DNA from: Haematobia irritans
Lineage: Eukaryota > Arthropoda > Insecta > Diptera > Muscidae
NCBI RefSeq assembly: GCF_050003625.1
Contig: NC_134400.1
Span: 55,804,066-55,868,065, forward strand
Length of the DNA: 64,000 nt
Reading direction: 5' to 3'
The notes beneath the pieces are model-generated. The model had not been told where the DNA came from. It worked only from the letters and a program-made list of their open reading frames with translations, and did no database searches. How positions within the stretch are numbered: the stretch's first letter is position 1; each line of letters opens with the position of its first letter. Shown here piece by piece: positions 63,213 through 64,000 of this stretch. The position numbers and the translations under genes were made by a program.

Positions 63213-64000
63213 CGAGATTTTCAACAACCGTCACATCAGCCGCTTCAATCGAGTCATCAAGAATGTCCCCTTCAGAGATATCGGTGACTCTCGCAATAAC
63301 CATAGGTTCAACTTTGGTGAGTTCTGAGGCAGTAGAAGCCTCCTCACGCATACGGTATCTATCCATGTCTTCAAATGTCTTGGTATCCCCCTCGACTTCG
63401 CAAGAGGATCCGCTTACTTCTGATTCAGACAGAGGCTTGTCCATTTCTGAATCCTTTAGCTGATCGTTTTTATACACCTTCATTTGGATATAATGAAAGC
63501 CATAACATACACGGCCCTGGGACTTTGCTAGATGTGGCAAAGACTGAGTGTTCAATATAAACACTGCATGCCGTCTTGGCCCATCCACTTCATCCAAACG
63601 GCCAACCTTCCAATCAGCTGTTGGAAGATCTGGATTGCATTGTTTCAGTCTATTTAAAATAGATTCAGGGTCAGGAGGGTTTGCAGGTATCCACGCATGT
63701 GCTCTTGGTCTAGCCGGTATGTCTTTCTTCTCGACTAACTCTAGAGCAGCTCCTTCCCAAACTTCACCAATTAGTATCAGAGCAGCTTTAAAACATTCTA
63801 TAGACCTCTGGTCCTCAAATGCGACTAGCTTAAATCGTCCTTGATACCAACCAGCCTCTTGGTGTCGAGGATCTGGGCCGGGAAACTTTTCCAGCACCTG
63901 TGAGTAGACGCCAGACAAAGCATTCTCAATTTCCCCCCATTTTTGCTTTGGAATCATACCGTCCAATGCTCCTTTATTTATGATAGCCATCACAAGGCTG
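63172..64000 (-). CDS. LINE ORF1, C-terminal part (DUF4780-like), partial at window edge
   Basis: At least 273 codons, open to the right edge. The region WYQGRFKLVAFEDQRSIECF followed by VWEGAALELVEKKD, and ARPRAHAWIPA with RLKQCNPDLPTADWKV, match DUF4780-type ORF1 C-terminal domains of RNase H-bearing insect LINEs. The tail is acidic and Ser-rich (SEVSGSSCEVEGDTKTFED). The ORF1 product is expected to bind the LINE RNA. It ends at 63172, overlapping the ORF2 start by about 40 nt. Confidence 0.8.
   Translation of the reverse strand, partial: SLVMAIINKGALDGMIPKQKWGEIENALSGVYSQVLEKFPGPDPRHQEAGWYQGRFKLVAFEDQRSIECFKAALILIGEVWEGAALELVEKKDIPARPRAHAWIPANPPDPESILNRLKQCNPDLPTADWKVGRLDEVDGPRRHAVFILNTQSLPHLAKSQGRVCYGFHYIQMKVYKNDQLKDSEMDKPLSESEVSGSSCEVEGDTKTFEDMDRYRMREEASTASELTKVEPMVIARVTDISEGDILDDSIEAADVTVVENLDGPTDPPDKSSSL

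Larger units (their letters stand above)
59477..64000 (-). mobile_element. RNase H-bearing LINE (LOA/R1-like), nearly full length
   Basis: Minus orientation: ORF1 (DUF4780-like) at the right edge, then APE endonuclease, RT, RNase H and a C-terminal zinc motif. The 3' UTR is short and ends in a CCTAACCTTAACCTAACC tail at 59477-59500. It inserted into the 5' LTR of the Gypsy element, so it is younger than it. The 5' end is outside the window. Confidence 0.9.

Overview
The window is AT-rich, intron-poor, transposon-saturated DNA. No ordinary host gene could be recognised. The mix of elements points to a higher (calyptrate/muscid-like) fly: mariner and DD37E Tc1/mariner elements, BEL/Pao and Gypsy LTR elements, RNase H-bearing and Jockey-like LINEs, a tRNA-derived SINE, a complete Polinton/Maverick, and dispersed repeats whose ends carry TTCGGCC-type hairpins. 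This is inference from element content; no species marker was identified.

Layout. 1-10.9 kb: a tandem triplication of a ~4-5 kb segment; each copy carries a hairpin-ended repeat with 29-bp and 153-bp internal tandem repeats, and the middle copy took two 570-bp MITE insertions after duplication. 11-16.5 kb: a fourth copy of that repeat with a dead mariner inside it, a DD37E element whose right end was tandemly duplicated, and a SINE remnant. 18.5-26.3 kb (minus strand): a broken gag-protease fragment, then a broken BEL/Pao element containing a LINE fragment and a 1,136-bp Transib-like element with V(D)J-like terminal heptamers. 26.3-28.9 kb: another hairpin-ended repeat and an array of 13 short stem-loops with matched stem changes.

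28,900-45,262: a complete 16,363-bp Polinton with 914-bp terminal inverted repeats, AG...CT ends and a TATGTG 6-bp target duplication. It encodes protein-primed DNA polymerase B, a chromodomain integrase, packaging ATPase, adenovirus-type protease, major and minor capsid proteins, a phospholipase A2/pX-like protein, a DUF8207-like protein, a fibre-like coiled coil, a single-BIR (IAP-like) membrane protein, a small OB-like protein and two poorly understood proteins. The polymerase carries one nonsense codon (and a 65-nt intron) and the ATPase one frameshift, so this copy looks recently inactivated. The protease frame has no AUG before its conserved start, but lies in the -1 frame after a canonical A AAA AAC slippery heptamer abutting the stop of the phospholipase gene.

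45.3-64 kb: LTR fragments; a Jockey-like LINE broken by a 962-bp insertion and by a SINE (both with target duplications); a second DD37E element; a solo LTR; a Gypsy element whose Gag is fused in frame to integrase with protease-RT-RNase H deleted; and a nearly full LINE with ORF1, endonuclease, RT and RNase H running off the right edge. The SINE shares its 3' end with this last LINE, its probable source of reverse transcriptase.
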